NCBI GenBank assembly: GCA_028023455.1
Contig: JAQFVV010012575.1
Span: 1,666,517 to 1,730,516, forward strand
Source of the DNA: Epiperipatus broadwayi
Taxonomy: Eukaryota; Onychophora; Udeonychophora; Euonychophora; Peripatidae
DNA: 64,000 bases
Direction of reading: 5' to 3'
Made by a program: the position numbers and the translations under genes. The stretch's first letter is position 1; every line of letters begins with the position of its first letter. The notes beneath the pieces were generated by a model. That model made no database searches. It was not told where the DNA came from and saw nothing but the letters and a program-made list of their open reading frames with translations. This document shows positions 24,789 through 37,300 of the stretch, one piece after another.

Positions 24789-27375
24789 CATAGGGGACTC
24801 AAAATAATTGGAATTTTGTAATAAAAAATTGTATATTATTTTTAGGTATTGCAAATAGAATCATTTTAAAAAGTATAGTCTATTTAATACAATACCCTAG
24901 TGTAAACCAGTTTATCACTTTTTGAAGTAGTCCAGAAACACATGCAAAGTAATGCATTTTAATGCTTCTATCATGTTCTTCCCCCATCCCATCAGTTCTA
25001 AGTCCAAAAAAAAAATTGTGATTTTTTTTCATTCAAGAGATTAAAAAACAAATTGGATGAAACAAGATTGAGGCTGATAGATAAGCTGAGTCATGCTGAA
25101 TTTAATTAAAAAGAGTTTCATACTTACGGCATTGAGAGATGATACTGTTGGGGTGAAGTATGCATTCTTTTCTTTGCACAAAAAGAGATATTTGTGTTTA
25201 CCTTGTCACGTAAGTATTTCAGAAGTTTCAGATAAAATGTCTGATTATTATGAACAATTCTGAAAAAAAAATGGTATTTGCATTTTAAAAAATCAGCAAT
25301 AATTCGAGCATTTCAGCCATTATAAAAAAAAAATTGACAAATACGCAAAACACATTTAGCAAAAAATGTGCTAGATAAAAACCATGATTTCACACACTGG
25401 TGTTATTTGGCAGATTAATGCAGAAGGGTTCCTGCAAAAAGTATGTAACAGCAAAGTATATACTACAACAGATGCACATATCAGAGAATGGTTTCCCCTC
25501 ATATATATAACAAATTGTAGCTATTAGTAGAAAAATAACATGCACATAAAAAATTAAATAATAGTGTAAATATTTTTTAATATTGAAAGAATATAATTTA
25601 ATAGAACTTGTGAATAAATTTATGGATGAGAGATTTTGAATGGGTTTTTAAACAAGCAAATGTTTTTTAACTAATTATTGATATGTCTGTTAAAGATGAT
25701 TTAAATATTGGTAAAGAATTCTAAGAGTTATGTTAGCTTTTATAACTATTGCACTTCAGAAATGATAATGGAGACAAGCCAGACTCCTTTTTGTTTTCAT
25801 TGTATGGGAAAGAGCTCAGAAGGAAAGCATTCCAGAAAATCATAATCAAGTAGGTAAATTAGAAGTAGAATTAATTATATAATATTAGATCCAGTTCATG
25901 AAGGGAAAAGGGGCAGTGCAATGTTTTATGTGTGTGGTAGTGGTTATTTAAATATAATAAAAACACTTAGATATTTGTAAAAATTATCTTATTTTCAGAT
26001 ATTTCCTATCTCTACTAGCAATTTTGTCCAAAACATAATATGAAAACTTTTGAAGAAAAAATTAAAACATTCAAATTTACTAAATAAATATTTTTGTTTT
26101 AAGGTATTATTTTTTTTATTGTTTCAAAAATTATTTTTTTAAATATTAAATAGTTTTATTTTAGCATGTGCTTTAATCTCTGGTTTATTTTATAAAAATA
26201 AATGAATAAAACATATAAGGTATTTAGCAAACATGTTAAATGACTAAAGTCATATTTAAATATTTTTTTTTGCAAAAATTAAAAAAAAAAAATCTTTAAA
26301 TTTATAAAATTTTATTTTATAGAATGGGGGGCTATGCTAAAATTTACCTTGCACAAAGGAGCTTCTTACCCATGTGTTGGGGAACCCCAAAATATCCATA
26401 ATTGTTTTCTGGTGTTTCTGTTGTCATACATGCTTCTGCTGTTACATGCCTCTTGTAGCAACCCCTTTGCATCAATCTGCCAAATTATGTTACTGTGTTC
26501 ATGTTGTCATGCGGCGTATTTGTTTGTAAAATGCATTTAGCATATTTGGTGATTTTTTGTAGTGGCTAAAAGTTGGAATAATGTAAATTTCAGTTTTCTT
26601 TTAGGGAAAATGACCAGGAAAACATTTGTAATTCTTGAAATGAATTACAAGAAAGCTGTGGTGGTCGAGAGGTCAGTGTGACTGCCTTGCACTTGCAGGC
26701 AGTTGCCCGGGTTGCGGTTTCGTGTCCCGGCCGATGCTATGACACTTTAAAAAAAAAGAAAGCTGTTCTGGGGAAAACACATGTTTGAGAATGATTTAAT
26801 GAGATTGTCAATTCACCATGCCCTCCAAGAGCATGATGAATGAAATCCAATGTCTAGATAATGCTGATATTTTTTTTTGACTCATGTAACATATTTCTCT
26901 CAAAATTAGTTCTTAACAGGCAGATGTTTTGTCTACAAGTTCTGAAACATTTGTGAAATGTGATAAAATGTAAATATTCTATTTTGTGGCAAAGTGAGAA
27001 GTGCAAGCTTTACCATGAGAATTCCTCTGTGAGCAGTCGAGTGTGAAACAATTTTTAATCAAATTTAACAAGATTCAGCTCATCTATGAGTCATATTCAC
27101 TCAATCTCTAACTGTGTGACTTCCTTTTTTTTCTTTTGAATAAAAAAATGCCTTATTTTTTTTGCTGACTTAAAAGTAGTGAAAAACAACAACACAGGTA
27201 TTAAAAGACTTCACTTTGTGTTTCTGGATTACTTCAAAAGGTGAAAAACATGTTTAAACTAGTGTATTGTATTAAATGGACACTACTTTGAATAAGATTA
27301 AATTTATAACATTTAAAGATAAATAAATAATTTTTAGTATAAAATTCCGGTTATTTTGCCTCCCCCGCCCCATCG
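24789..27375. mobile_element. 2.6-kb inverted-repeat element with TA flanks (Tc1/mariner-like ends)
   Basis: The left end is CATAGGGGACTCAAAATAAT. The right end, complemented, is CGATGGGGCGGGGGAGGC followed by AAAATAACCGGAATTTT. Both are flanked by TA. The arms stay recognisably complementary inward for 700 bp or more: GTTTCTGGATTACTTCAAAA (27218) pairs with the region near 24930, and CAGCTCATC near 27075 with about 25090. TGCATCAATCTGCCAAAT near 26468 pairs with about 25420. The centre (25500-26330) is AT-rich. I see no intact transposase. A short SINE interrupts the right arm. TA duplication and end sequence suggest Tc1/mariner-type mobilisation; this is inference. Confidence 0.75.
26660..26755 (+). 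mobile_element. SINE family 2 copy with 11-bp target-site duplication
   Basis: GGTGGTCGAGAGGTCAGTG (box A region), ACTGCC...GGCAGT arm, GGTTGCGGTTTCGTGTCCCG (box B region), GCTATGACAC and an A-rich tail. AAGAAAGCTGT is duplicated at 26649-26659 and 26756-26766. The insertion lies inside the right arm of the 24.8-27.4 kb inverted repeat and is therefore younger. Confidence 0.9.
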
Positions 27376-27379
27376 TATA

Positions 27380-28930
27380 TATAAATGATAAATGATCCTC
27401 GAACTTTTTTTATATATTTTTATATGCTTTTCTATCCTAATAAAACATATTTTCTTACTAGTAATCTTATCTGAAATTAAATATTTTGTCAATATTTTTT
27501 CTACCTTTTAATTGAAATTTTGATATATTTAAATATAAGTACGTACAAATGTAATAAATAAATAAATGTTAGATGATCAAGTATTCAAACCAAGGTTACA
27601 TAAGTATTGGATTTTTTTTTCAAGTTCCATACAGGATTAGAATCTTTTTTTCCAGATAGTTGTGTTATGACTAAACTAACTAACCATTCAAATATTTGTT
27701 TCCATGGGAGTTATTTATTCTTAGATACAGAATAATACGAAAATAGGAAAATTTAAGACTGGCCTATCTGGAATTTGCCAAGCATACTAATTAACTACTC
27801 TTCTTTTAGTGTTGTTTTTTGGGGAGTTGATGTGAGTTTTTTTAAAGAATATTTTTACCCTTTTCTACACACACATAAATATTCTCAGCTAACCTATTAC
27901 ATTTTTCCCAACCAGCAATTTGGTAGCCTGGTAAGTATATCGTCTCTTTTACTGTTTCTTTATAAATAGCTGTTGGAGAAATATTGATCCGCAGTAGCCT
28001 ATTCCAATAAAACGTTGTATCTTTTGTTTACTTACTCACACATTAACGCACATATATAGATATCTATATGATAGCGATATGTTTTCTATATGCAATGCAT
28101 TTAACAATAGAGGGTTATTTCGATTTTTTTTAATTGATATTCAGAAATTATAAAGTCGGATTTAAATTGTGTAAGCTCTCTGCCTAAAGCAGACATAAGG
28201 TAGACAATTTGAAGTAGTGGAAATGGAAAAAGTTTAAATTTTGATTGGTGCTGTCAGGAATATTTTTCCTTAGATTTTATAATCTTTTCTTTATAATAAA
28301 AAAAAAAAAAAAGAGAGAGACAATCTAATTATATAAATATTGGATTTTCCAAATACAATGAAAAAAAAAAAATTTTTTTAATTATTTAATTAAGCTTCAT
28401 TTTTTTTTTTTTAAAAAAAGCAAAAATAACAAAGGTGATTTATAAGAAAATTATATCATATGTTAAAACAATTTTTTAATCTTTACTTTAAATATACTGT
28501 ACCTATTAAAATAACGATTTCACGAATAAAAAATGTTTTATTTTGAATTTGTCTTTATACTTTTGCTTATTATTAATGTTAGAGACACACTTTCTTTTGG
28601 GCTGGGCCATCAGCAATCTAAGTAGTAGAGATCATTCAAAGATGTTACAGATACCGCTCGAAAATCCAAAAAACTATTCATTTCAATTTCAAAATATTTT
28701 AAATACTCAATTTTAAACTTGTTAGGTAGGTGATTGTGATCCTTTGTCAAATAAAATCGAAAAACAAGTGTGGGAGTATGGAGGTAAGCAGAAATGCAAA
28801 AACGAATTTGAATATAAAACCTTTATAATCAATATGTCTTATGTGAAAAATATCTTCAATAGTTTACATACACCATAAAATTGTGTATTTAAAATAATAC
28901 ATTAGTAAATATTAATTCTTATTAAGCGCA
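27380..28930. other. AT-rich intergenic DNA, no gene recognised
   Basis: Long A and T homopolymers (e.g. 28300-28420) and no credible ORF. A 64-codon frame at 27775-27969 has no recognisable features. Confidence 0.6.
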
Positions 28931-29018
28931 TGGTTAGCACATAAATACATATAAGGCTTTAACTTTTATATATGACCTTGTGTGCTTAATTTTATCACGA
29001 GAATGACCTCTACAAATC

Positions 29019-29225
29019 TTAACACAAAATTACAACTTTATAAAGATAAGAGCAGGTTTGGGGACACTTTGTGGAAGCAAAGGTTACCGGAGGGCCATAC
29101 ATTTTTTTCATGACACAATAAATACACTGTTTTATTCCCTGTATTACCAAAGAAATATTTGTTTGCCATTCTTCATTAAACACACAACATTCATCACCAA
29201 TTTTACATTTTTTCAGAGGGTTCAC
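29019..29225 (-). pseudogene. hAT transposase N-terminal (BED finger) remnant
   Basis: The minus-strand frame reads MNPLKKCKIGDECCVFNEEW near its start, then CIYCVMKK. In GTF2IRD2/ZBED-type hAT transposases the N-terminus has a FNEEW/FN..W segment before a BED zinc finger whose first cysteine pair is C-x2-C. That cysteine pair is present (CIYC). The following histidines and the rest of the protein are missing, because the frame soon runs into the 3' terminal repeat. The fragment is too short to be functional. Assignment rests on motif recognition by eye. Confidence 0.6.
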
Positions 29226-29494
29226 AATTTAACTAAAGTTGGAAATGTATATATTTGCTAATGCAAAGAGAAAATTGAAATTAACCAGATCAACTGGTAA
29301 AGCACTGCACATCGTATCTACATTGCAAATGTGTATTGATGTGGCCATCCTAGTGGAAAATATGAGATGAATCTTCAGTTGCACATGGGAAGGAAATCTC
29401 AGTTCAAGGCAGATTTTTCTGATTGTTTTGGCGGACACAAAAAAACTCTTAGCAGGTCACATGTGGCCCTCAGGCTGCTATTTGCCCACCCCTG
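29052..29494 (-). mobile_element. Decayed hAT element (internal-deletion derivative)
   Basis: On the minus strand the element opens CAGGGGTGGGCAAATAGCAG, then TGAGGGCCACATGTGACC, the classic end of a widespread hAT family. At the other end CCGGTAACC...CCCCAAACCTG is a diverged inverted terminus. Length is about 440 bp, far short of an autonomous hAT. A transposase fragment is still legible inside. No clean 8-bp target-site duplication is visible, probably through decay. Confidence 0.8.
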
Positions 29495-29659
29495 GCCTAT
29501 ATAATTAGAAAGTAAGCTGAAGATAAAATAGCCATTCTTATCTTTATAAAGTCATAATCTTGTGTTAAGTTTTGTAGAGGTCCCTCTAGTGGTAAAATTA
29601 AGCACTCAAGGCACATAATATTAAGGTTAAAGCCTTATATCTATTTAATAATACGTTAG

Positions 29660-31200
29660 GTAAACTTATTTTATTATAAAAAGAGATAAGGAATCCAGGG
29701 AATAGGATGATTTTAAATTAATAAATATGTTAAGGGAAAGTATTTATTAATATTAAACATTTTTTAAATGTTAAAAGTACTTTCTATTTTGGAGTATCAT
29801 AATTAAGTAATAATAGAAGGTGTAAAAGCAAAGTTAAAAAATAGCTGTTTTATGTCAAAATTCATTGTTATTATAACTGTTCTTCGTTGGAAAGAAACCA
29901 AATCAATCTGGGCTGTTTAGCTATGATAAAATAAAATTATTGTAATACCACACAACTTCCATCACTGGTGAGGGAAGTGTTATACATCTACAAATTCGGA
30001 ACTCATGTCTAGCTTTATTTGACAAATTAAATCTTTATTTTGCTTAAATAGTCTTGTAATAATAGCTTTCATATCTAAAAAAACATTTCTTATATGTAAT
30101 ATGTCATAAAAAATAAAACTGGCATTTAACAAATATCTCACCTTGTGGAAAAAGTTTTTACAATTATTTTACAATAGAGAAGCAATGAAACAAATTGTAG
30201 TTTTTTAGGCATGTCAATTGTCAAGTGATTGGATTTTGAGCAGTTTTTCTTCTTTGATTCACTCTCTAATAAAAATAGCCCAATGTGAGTTGGTTGTTTG
30301 GATTTTTAAGAGTCAAATAATTAAAAAAAATCCCAGCCTCAAGCAATATTTAAGGTCAAAATAACTCAAATTAAAGAGTGACAGGAATACAACTCCACTG
30401 GACATATTTGCAGCTACATGGAGTTACATGAATATAGACACTGTATGATAATCTGTGCCACAAATAACAGCTGGAGGAAACCCCACCAAGGACCGACAAA
30501 TGAACTAATATTCCTTAAACTATGTCCATAGTACTCACCCATAATAAGAATTACTACAAAGCATTTATTGTTAATGCACTCCTAAATAGAGAACAGCTGG
30601 TAAATTCACCAAGGGTGAATAAACATTAGCGCCATACCTAAAAACTCTAAACTCTTATAAGAAACCAACTTGGAAGAAGAGTATAAGTATAGTTAATGTG
30701 ACTGAGTTATAATGTTAAGACAATACACAATTATGATTGTAAAATATAAATAATAACAGCAATGTATAAAAAAGTAACTGGACAAAAATTTTATAAATGT
30801 TCATTAGCCATGTATTGCCTTGATACCACAAATAAATAACCAATTTTTTATACATAAATAAAAACTCAGAGATTCAAGTGACCTTATCAAAAAAAAATTA
30901 ATTATGCAACACTTAAAAAAAATCTCAGCCTCTTGAAATAAATTTTATTTGACCAGATTCAAAATCCCAAATCATAAGCATAGATAAGTGGGTGTGATTG
31001 TGCTTCTGTATGAGTTTTTTAATATATATATAATATTTGGAATAAAATAATTATTTTTGATCCACAATGTATAACAAATAAACAAAAAATAAAATAAAAC
31101 AATGTAGTATGTGGTTTAATTTACTATTGTTAATCATTGTAAAGAAAACAAAATGAATTTTCATAAGACACATAGCAATTGTATATTCATTTATTTATAT
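29660..31200. other. AT-rich intergenic DNA, no gene recognised
   Basis: No ORF of note. The 30370-30680 block is somewhat less AT-rich (e.g. GGAGGAAACCCCACCAAGG) and may be an unrecognised repeat or a non-coding exon. I cannot assign it. Confidence 0.5.
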
Positions 31201-34173
31201 CACAAGTTGAATGATCATCATCATCATCATAATCCACTGCAGGATGAAGGTCTCTCCAAGTTTAATCCATCTCTGATCTTTAGCTTCTCTTCTCCACATC
31301 ACCCCTGCACACTTTCTTATTTCATCCATCCATCTCACATGTGGTCTCTTTCTGGGTCTTTTACAATCTCTTGGAATCCAGTTTAAAATTTCAATTGTCC
31401 ATCTATTATCATCTCTTCTAGCAATATGTAGAGCCCAACTCCACTTCAATCTTTTAATTTTTTCAATGATGTCAGTAACACCTGTTTGTTCTCTTACCCA
31501 TACATTGTGTTTTCGATCTCTTCTTGTTACTCCCAACATACACCTCTCCATACTTCTTTGAGTGGTCTGAAGTCTCTGTATTGCTCTTCTATTGAGTGTC
31601 CAAGTCTCAGATCCATAAGTAAGAACTGGTAAAACACATTTGTTAAAAACCTTCCTTTTCAAACACATAGGCATATTTCCTTTTAGTATCAAGTTATTTC
31701 TACCAAAAGCACTCCAACCAAGTTTAATTCTATGATTAATTTCCTCCATTATGTTTCCATCTGTATTAATAATCTGACCAAGGTATTTGTAACTGTTAAC
31801 TTCTTCTAATTCATCATAATCAATCTTTATTTTCATATTTTGAGCAAACCGATTAAACATTACTTTAGTCTTTTTAACATTTATCTTTAGTCCTACTTTC
31901 CTACTTTCATCTGATAACTCCTGCAACATTTCCTGCAGCTCTGAAGCATTATTTGCAAAAACAACTACATCATCTGCGAAATCTAAATGACTTAAATAAT
32001 CTCCATTTACTTTCACTCCTTTAGTTTCCCATTTTAATCCACAAAATACTTCTTGCAGCACTGCTGTAAAAAGTTTTGGAGATATGGAGTCACCTTGTCT
32101 TACACCTTTCTCAATGTTGACTTTCCCAGTATCATTATGTAATCTAATTGTTGCTGTTGCATTTTTATAAATATTCTTTAAAATATGACAATATCCTGGA
32201 TCTATACCTTGATGATCCAATGCTTTAATCACTGAAGAAATGTTTATAGAATCAAATGCCTTTTCATAATCTACAAATCCAAAACATAATGACAACTCAT
32301 ATTCATTTGTCCTTTCTATAACTTCTCTCAATACCTGAATATGATCTACTGTACTAAAACCACTTTTAAATCCAGCTTGTTCTCTTGGTTGGTGGAAATC
32401 CAATGTTCTCTGTAGACGAGTTGTAATTATCTTGGTAAAATTTTTATATAAAACTGATAAAAGGCTGATAGGTCTGTAATTTCTAATATCTTCTTTATCA
32501 CCTTTTTTAAATATTAATATTATTACTGCATTCTTCCAATCATCCGGTACATCTTTATCATTTAGACATTTGGTATATAACTTTGCTAAAATTTTTTCTG
32601 TTTCTTCACCTGCTTCTTTTAATATATCAATTATAATTCCATCATTACCTGGAGCCTTTCCTTTCTTCATACATTTAATTGCATTTCTCACTTCTTCATT
32701 TAAAATTCTGGGCAATTCGGAAGATGTAATAGATATAGGAGGTACTTGATCTTTATTACTATATAATTCTTGATAAAATTTTTCTACCAATTTCATGATG
32801 TCATCTCTCTTTTTAGTAATAATTCCATCTTTTTTCCTTATTGCAGATATAAATTTCCTACCAATACCAAAATGTTGTTTTACATTCTTAAGACTTTTAT
32901 TTTCTTCTACAGCTTTTCTTGCTAGTTCACAGTTATATTTTCTTATATCATTTTCAACTCTTTTCCACACCATTTTACAAAATTCGAGATATTCAATTCT
33001 TTTTAGTGCATCATTTTTGTATATCTTCATATTTCTTCTTTTCTTCATAAATTCTCTAGTTTCAGTAGAAATTTTGTTGGTCAATTGCTGCTTTTTTCTA
33101 CCAGCTATCTTTGTTGCAGTTTTTAAAAGTGTATCAGTTATTTTCATATTAATTTCATTCAAATCTGAATCATGTTCAAAATCTACTAATACTTGAAATC
33201 GATTTGTAAGTTCTAATTTAAATTCATTAGAATGTTTCTGAAGATTAGGAATATCAACTGTAAATATTGTTTTTCTTAACAATTTTTGTCTTTCTAGTTT
33301 TACATTAACACGCATCTTGCACCTTACTAATCGATGATCACTTCCTGTGTTAAATCTATTAAGAACATTACAATCTTGAAATATGTATTTCCTGTTAGTC
33401 AAAATATAATCCAATTCTGCTGTACCTTCATTTGGATGCTTCCATGTCCATTTTCTTTTAACATTTTTCTCAAAAAAAGAATTCATAATATAAAGTTTTT
33501 CTTTTTCTGCAAACTCCACAAGTCTATGTCCTCTCTCATTTCTATTACCATAACCAAAATTACCTACAGCACTTTCATCTTTCATTTGTTTACCAATTCT
33601 AGCATTAAAGTCTCCCATAACAATTTTAAAATGTTGTTTACTCTTATCAAAAGCCTTTTGTACATCCATATAAAAATCTTCTACTACTTCATCACTATGA
33701 GAACTTGTTGGGGCATAAACCTGAATTATCTGCATTTGGTATCTGCTATTAAGTTGTATAACTAATCTTGCCACTCTGTCTGATACACCATCAATCTCCA
33801 CAATATTGTTCTTCCACTTTTTATTTATAATGAATCCTACTCCACTTGTATTTCCAATATTTGTGCCTTTATAATAAAATATATGTCCACTTTTTAAATC
33901 AATTGTCTCTTCACCTTTTCTTCTAACTTCACAAAGTCCAATAATATCCCATTTAATATAAGAGAGTTCTTCTTCTAATTCTTGCAATCTTCCTTCACTT
34001 GAAAGTGATCTGCAGTTGTAAGTACCTAAATAAAAAGTTGTCATCAAATGGCAGCCTGGGTCCACAATCAGGAGATTCTTAGCACCCTCCACCTTCGGCC
34101 ACCAACCGCTGCCTTGGTTGGTGACTTTACAGCCTCCTGGGAATAAGGGCCATGCTTTATTTTTGTCTGTCAT
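31195..34173 (-). CDS. RTE-type endonuclease-reverse transcriptase (992 aa)
   Basis: This is the retrotransposon polyprotein that nicks target DNA and copies its own RNA at the nick. Residues about 45-290 form an APE-like endonuclease: TYNCRS (51-56), the catalytic Glu in LCEVRR (E82), GDFN (D188), ELDY (D255) and SDHR (D279, H280). A basic linker follows. Reverse transcriptase spans about 495-830: KGKAPGNDG (504-512), NYRPISLL (565-572), [10 protein letters not shown] with D635, [10 protein letters not shown] (690-699) and FADD (732-735), with thumb motif YKYLGQ (795-800). The C-terminal region (about 870-970) has the RPHVRWMDE block. No catalytic residue is missing. M44 is an alternative start close to the endonuclease domain. 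Compared with the copy at 484-780, the native stop is lost: the last 11 codons read through the (ATG)n tail (five Met) into flanking DNA. Two antisense frames of 133 and 143 codons are shadows. Confidence 0.95.
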   Translation of the reverse strand: MTDKNKAWPLFPGGCKVTNQGSGWWPKVEGAKNLLIVDPGCHLMTTFYLGTYNCRSLSSEGRLQELEEELSYIKWDIIGLCEVRRKGEETIDLKSGHIFYYKGTNIGNTSGVGFIINKKWKNNIVEIDGVSDRVARLVIQLNSRYQMQIIQVYAPTSSHSDEVVEDFYMDVQKAFDKSKQHFKIVMGDFNARIGKQMKDESAVGNFGYGNRNERGHRLVEFAEKEKLYIMNSFFEKNVKRKWTWKHPNEGTAELDYILTNRKYIFQDCNVLNRFNTGSDHRLVRCKMRVNVKLERQKLLRKTIFTVDIPNLQKHSNEFKLELTNRFQVLVDFEHDSDLNEINMKITDTLLKTATKIAGRKKQQLTNKISTETREFMKKRRNMKIYKNDALKRIEYLEFCKMVWKRVENDIRKYNCELARKAVEENKSLKNVKQHFGIGRKFISAIRKKDGIITKKRDDIMKLVEKFYQELYSNKDQVPPISITSSELPRILNEEVRNAIKCMKKGKAPGNDGIIIDILKEAGEETEKILAKLYTKCLNDKDVPDDWKNAVIILIFKKGDKEDIRNYRPISLLSVLYKNFTKIITTRLQRTLDFHQPREQAGFKSGFSTVDHIQVLREVIERTNEYELSLCFGFVDYEKAFDSINISSVIKALDHQGIDPGYCHILKNIYKNATATIRLHNDTGKVNIEKGVRQGDSISPKLFTAVLQEVFCGLKWETKGVKVNGDYLSHLDFADDVVVFANNASELQEMLQELSDESRKVGLKINVKKTKVMFNRFAQNMKIKIDYDELEEVNSYKYLGQIINTDGNIMEEINHRIKLGWSAFGRNNLILKGNMPMCLKRKVFNKCVLPVLTYGSETWTLNRRAIQRLQTTQRSMERCMLGVTRRDRKHNVWVREQTGVTDIIEKIKRLKWSWALHIARRDDNRWTIEILNWIPRDCKRPRKRPHVRWMDEIRKCAGVMWRREAKDQRWIKLGETFILQWIMMMMMIIQLVI

Positions 34174-34320
34174 AATTGTATATATGTATTGGAAAAATAT
34201 TTATCATTTACACAAACATTCATTCTGCCTTATCAGGCACTGAGAAGAAAGACCATGGTGTTTCTTGATCTTAAACTCAGAGGTAAAAAGCCAAAAAACT
34301 CACCACGCTGGCTAATGCGT
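31218..34320 (-). mobile_element. Full-length RTE-type non-LTR retrotransposon
   Basis: The element spans a single long ORF, a ~150-bp 5' leader and a short TGATGATG tail. GTTGAATGATCA occurs exactly at 31206-31217 and 34321-34332, immediately outside the proposed ends, and is the best candidate target-site duplication. The 5' end on the minus strand would be ACGCATTAGCCAGCG. The leader includes TTTAAGATCAAGAAACACCA. The short simple-repeat 3' tail in place of poly-A is characteristic of the RTE clade. A truncated relative is at 484-780. An unbroken ORF and a surviving duplication imply a young insertion. Confidence 0.85.
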
Positions 34321-34334
34321 GTTGAATGATCACC

Positions 34335-37300
34335 AACAAAAAATCACATTGCTTATCAATTAAATAAAACTTTGACAAACACACTATATCAGACAGGAGC
34401 AGTGCAAGATCCACCACTAATCCTAAAATAAATTTTCTATTTGATTAAATCTTTTGTTGCAACTAAATTATAAAAAAAGATTTAGATCTTAGCATAGTTG
34501 ATGAAAAGATTACATTTTCAAAACTCAATGAGTTTATAAATATCATTTTAACATTTTGGTATTAAGATATTCATGTATTTTTTAAAAACGATAATTGTGA
34601 TAATAATATTCCATGAATATGTAACAATTTATTACATAATAGATGCAATAAATGGCAATATATAATAGTTTTATTAATCTTTTAACTAATTTTTCTGAAA
34701 GAGATTCATTGGTACTGCGTTCTACAACATATACTTTTAACAATAAGAAATTATTTTAAACGTCTGACAATAAAAAATTTAATTTAAAAAGAGATATATA
34801 AGATAAAGTATGTAGATAACAGAAGTTATTGGGGATCAAAAATAATATAAAGACTTTAGAATTAGCTAAAAACAATAAGAAATAACCTACTTAGAACATG
34901 TAAAGGCATAAATATATTTCATAATATCAAATATATAAGTTTATAATCTGCTTATTTATTATATATTTATTGCAAAATTATTAAATATTTTTTCTAAGTA
35001 CATACATTTGAATATAATAAGTTTTTGGCAAAAAAAAAATAATGAACTGAAATTTTATTGATGCTAAATAGAAAACCAATTAAAATATCGTTATCAATAT
35101 TTTTTTTTTTGTAATTACAACTTGAATTTGAATATTTTAAAAAAGAGTTTTTATTCCTACATTTCAGATGTTTGTTTTTTTATTAAAATAGTTTTTATTT
35201 CAAGGGCTAAAATAAGGACATTTTTGATTATTTATATTGTACCAGTTGTAAAACTCCACTACCTAAACTGCAAATCAGATCCAAACTCAGTCGGTTCAAA
35301 CTGAATTTAAATCCAACTCACTAGCTCAGATTAGTAGAAATCTAAATTGATGGCACAGTGCTATGCACCAAGGAACCAGCTCAATGGTTGGTGAGGATTA
35401 GAGACCCCTGAACTGACACTAATATCAGATAATAAATTAACTAAGATAATTTTAAATTGAATCATATGTATATGTTTGGGTTGCCAACACAGACAGTGAG
35501 CCTTAACATTTAAAATAATTATTGAATAAGAGAATTAATAAATAAGAAACCAAGTGTGTTTATAAAATATTTAATAATAATAGTAATAGTTTTGTTTGAA
35601 TTTTAAATATTATATTAATCACCTCTAGCCCTTAAACTAAGTTTATAATTATAATAAGAATGGCAGTTCCTATTATATGCCAACGAGTATTACGCAATAT
35701 TTGAAAGTCTATATGTCTATACCCCCAACAAGAAAATAAAGGTCTCAGTTGTAAAGGAAATTATGATTCTTATTTTATACAGAAAAATGTGAATTTATCT
35801 TCACATACGCAAATCAATTCACGAAGAGCAAGATACATATTTTGGGCATAACTTTAATCTTTATTAAAAAACCTATTTAATTTGAGATAACTAAGAATTT
35901 GTTCGACTATAATTGAAATCACTTCATCATGAATTACGAGCATCAGAGCGGACTTTACTGGAACAGAAAAGTAACAGTGCTGACGAATTATGAGCTTATA
36001 AATGAAAAGAAAAGATAATCGCTGGTCAATGGTTAAGTAATATGGTGGCTTGTGTAACACAAGTCTTACTGCCCTTTAAGTAGACGGGAAACATGAGAAA
36101 GCCAGGCCGCCATATAACTACGAACCTTTGGCGTTCCGAATATAAGCGGGGGAGGAAGTGCTTTCTTCCTTTATGATTAAAATATCAGTAATATCACCAC
36201 CGACAAGCCATGGAGCAGAAAGATTGCCCTATGTCAGCAATATTCAAAGATGATAGTCACCGTTTGAATAATAAAACCCAATTTATTATAGAATGCTCTA
36301 CGTGATGACTTGATCAAATTAATTAAAGTCAAACGAGCTTTTAAAGCATTTGTAAATTATAGTAATTATGCCCCAAACATCGTGCCCTTCCTGAATATTA
36401 ATGGATAGTGGAAACAATTTGAATTTTAATGTATTTAGTTGATTCCTTTATCAACCCTTTGTCAAAAACATTTTAACATTATATATGAATAAATTACACA
36501 TTGGTGAATACGAGAAAATAGCTGGGGCATAGATTAGAAACAGAGCTAATAATTTATTATTAGCAAATTATAAAAATAACAAACATTTAATAATTTCTTT
36601 CGACTCGATGATTAATAGAACTGTATAAACCTAGTTCTAATGGCTGAGAATTACTATCAGAATTAATATTATATTATTTGCACAAAGCAAATAGGACAAA
36701 GGAGCTTATCAAGTCGAAATATTATTGGCATATAATTAAAAATGAACAACATTAATAAATCACATAATATATATATATATATAATATAGTAAATGAACCG
36801 CCATTGTAAGAAAGGAGAATTAAATCTAAGGACTACAGATTTAGAATTATGACATAATTTAAATAGCATAAATAAAAGTTTTACAGAGATCATTACATTA
36901 AGGAATGAGAAGAGCCCTTAAAGGGAGTGTAAAGTAAAGTTCAAAACTGGCCAGAAAGTTACAGCTCATTATGGAAATATATTACCCATTTTTTCCAGGC
37001 TGATTCCTTAGTTTACACGCCCAGGTTGGTAAAACATAGGCATGCATTCGGTCAATTACTTGAACAGCATTTTATTTGATTTTGGCAGCATGATTTGTCT
37101 GGAAAGAATTTAGCAGCTTCATTGAAGATTTTCAGGGGACTTCAGGAACCGTAGCCACATTCCTGACATTTTAGCCCTTCACCATGATCGAAACACTATT
37201 TAAATTTATGATTTTTAAACACATAGAGTTTACTGGCACTTCTCTACAACAAAGATGGCTTCTCCTCTCCAAACTTTTTAGAGCTATTTATACTGTATCT

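Larger units (their letters stand above)
28935..29655. repeat. Foldback (family 4) interrupted by a hAT element
   Basis: Left arm 28940-29051 and right arm 29500-29650 are inverted relative to each other: ATAAGGCTTTAAC, TTGAGTGCTTAATTTTA-like, GACCTCTACAAA, CTTAACACAA and TTTATAAAGATAAGA recur in order. The inner motif AAGATAAGA-TGGC-AT-TTATC is shared with the foldback at 50.40-50.74 kb. The arms are diverged, suggesting age. The centre is occupied by a decayed hAT. Confidence 0.8.

Noticed and set aside
31206-31217. Treating the tail-adjacent TGATCA as part of the element instead of the duplication
   Set aside because: The 12-bp match at 34321-34332 includes these bases, which favours counting them in the duplication; but because the truncated copy also has GATCAT after its tail, the boundary stays uncertain by several bases.
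32795-33765. Plus-strand frames of 133 and 143 codons
   Set aside because: They are antisense shadows of the retrotransposon ORF, rich in Phe/Ile/Ser as expected from the complement of Lys-rich coding sequence.
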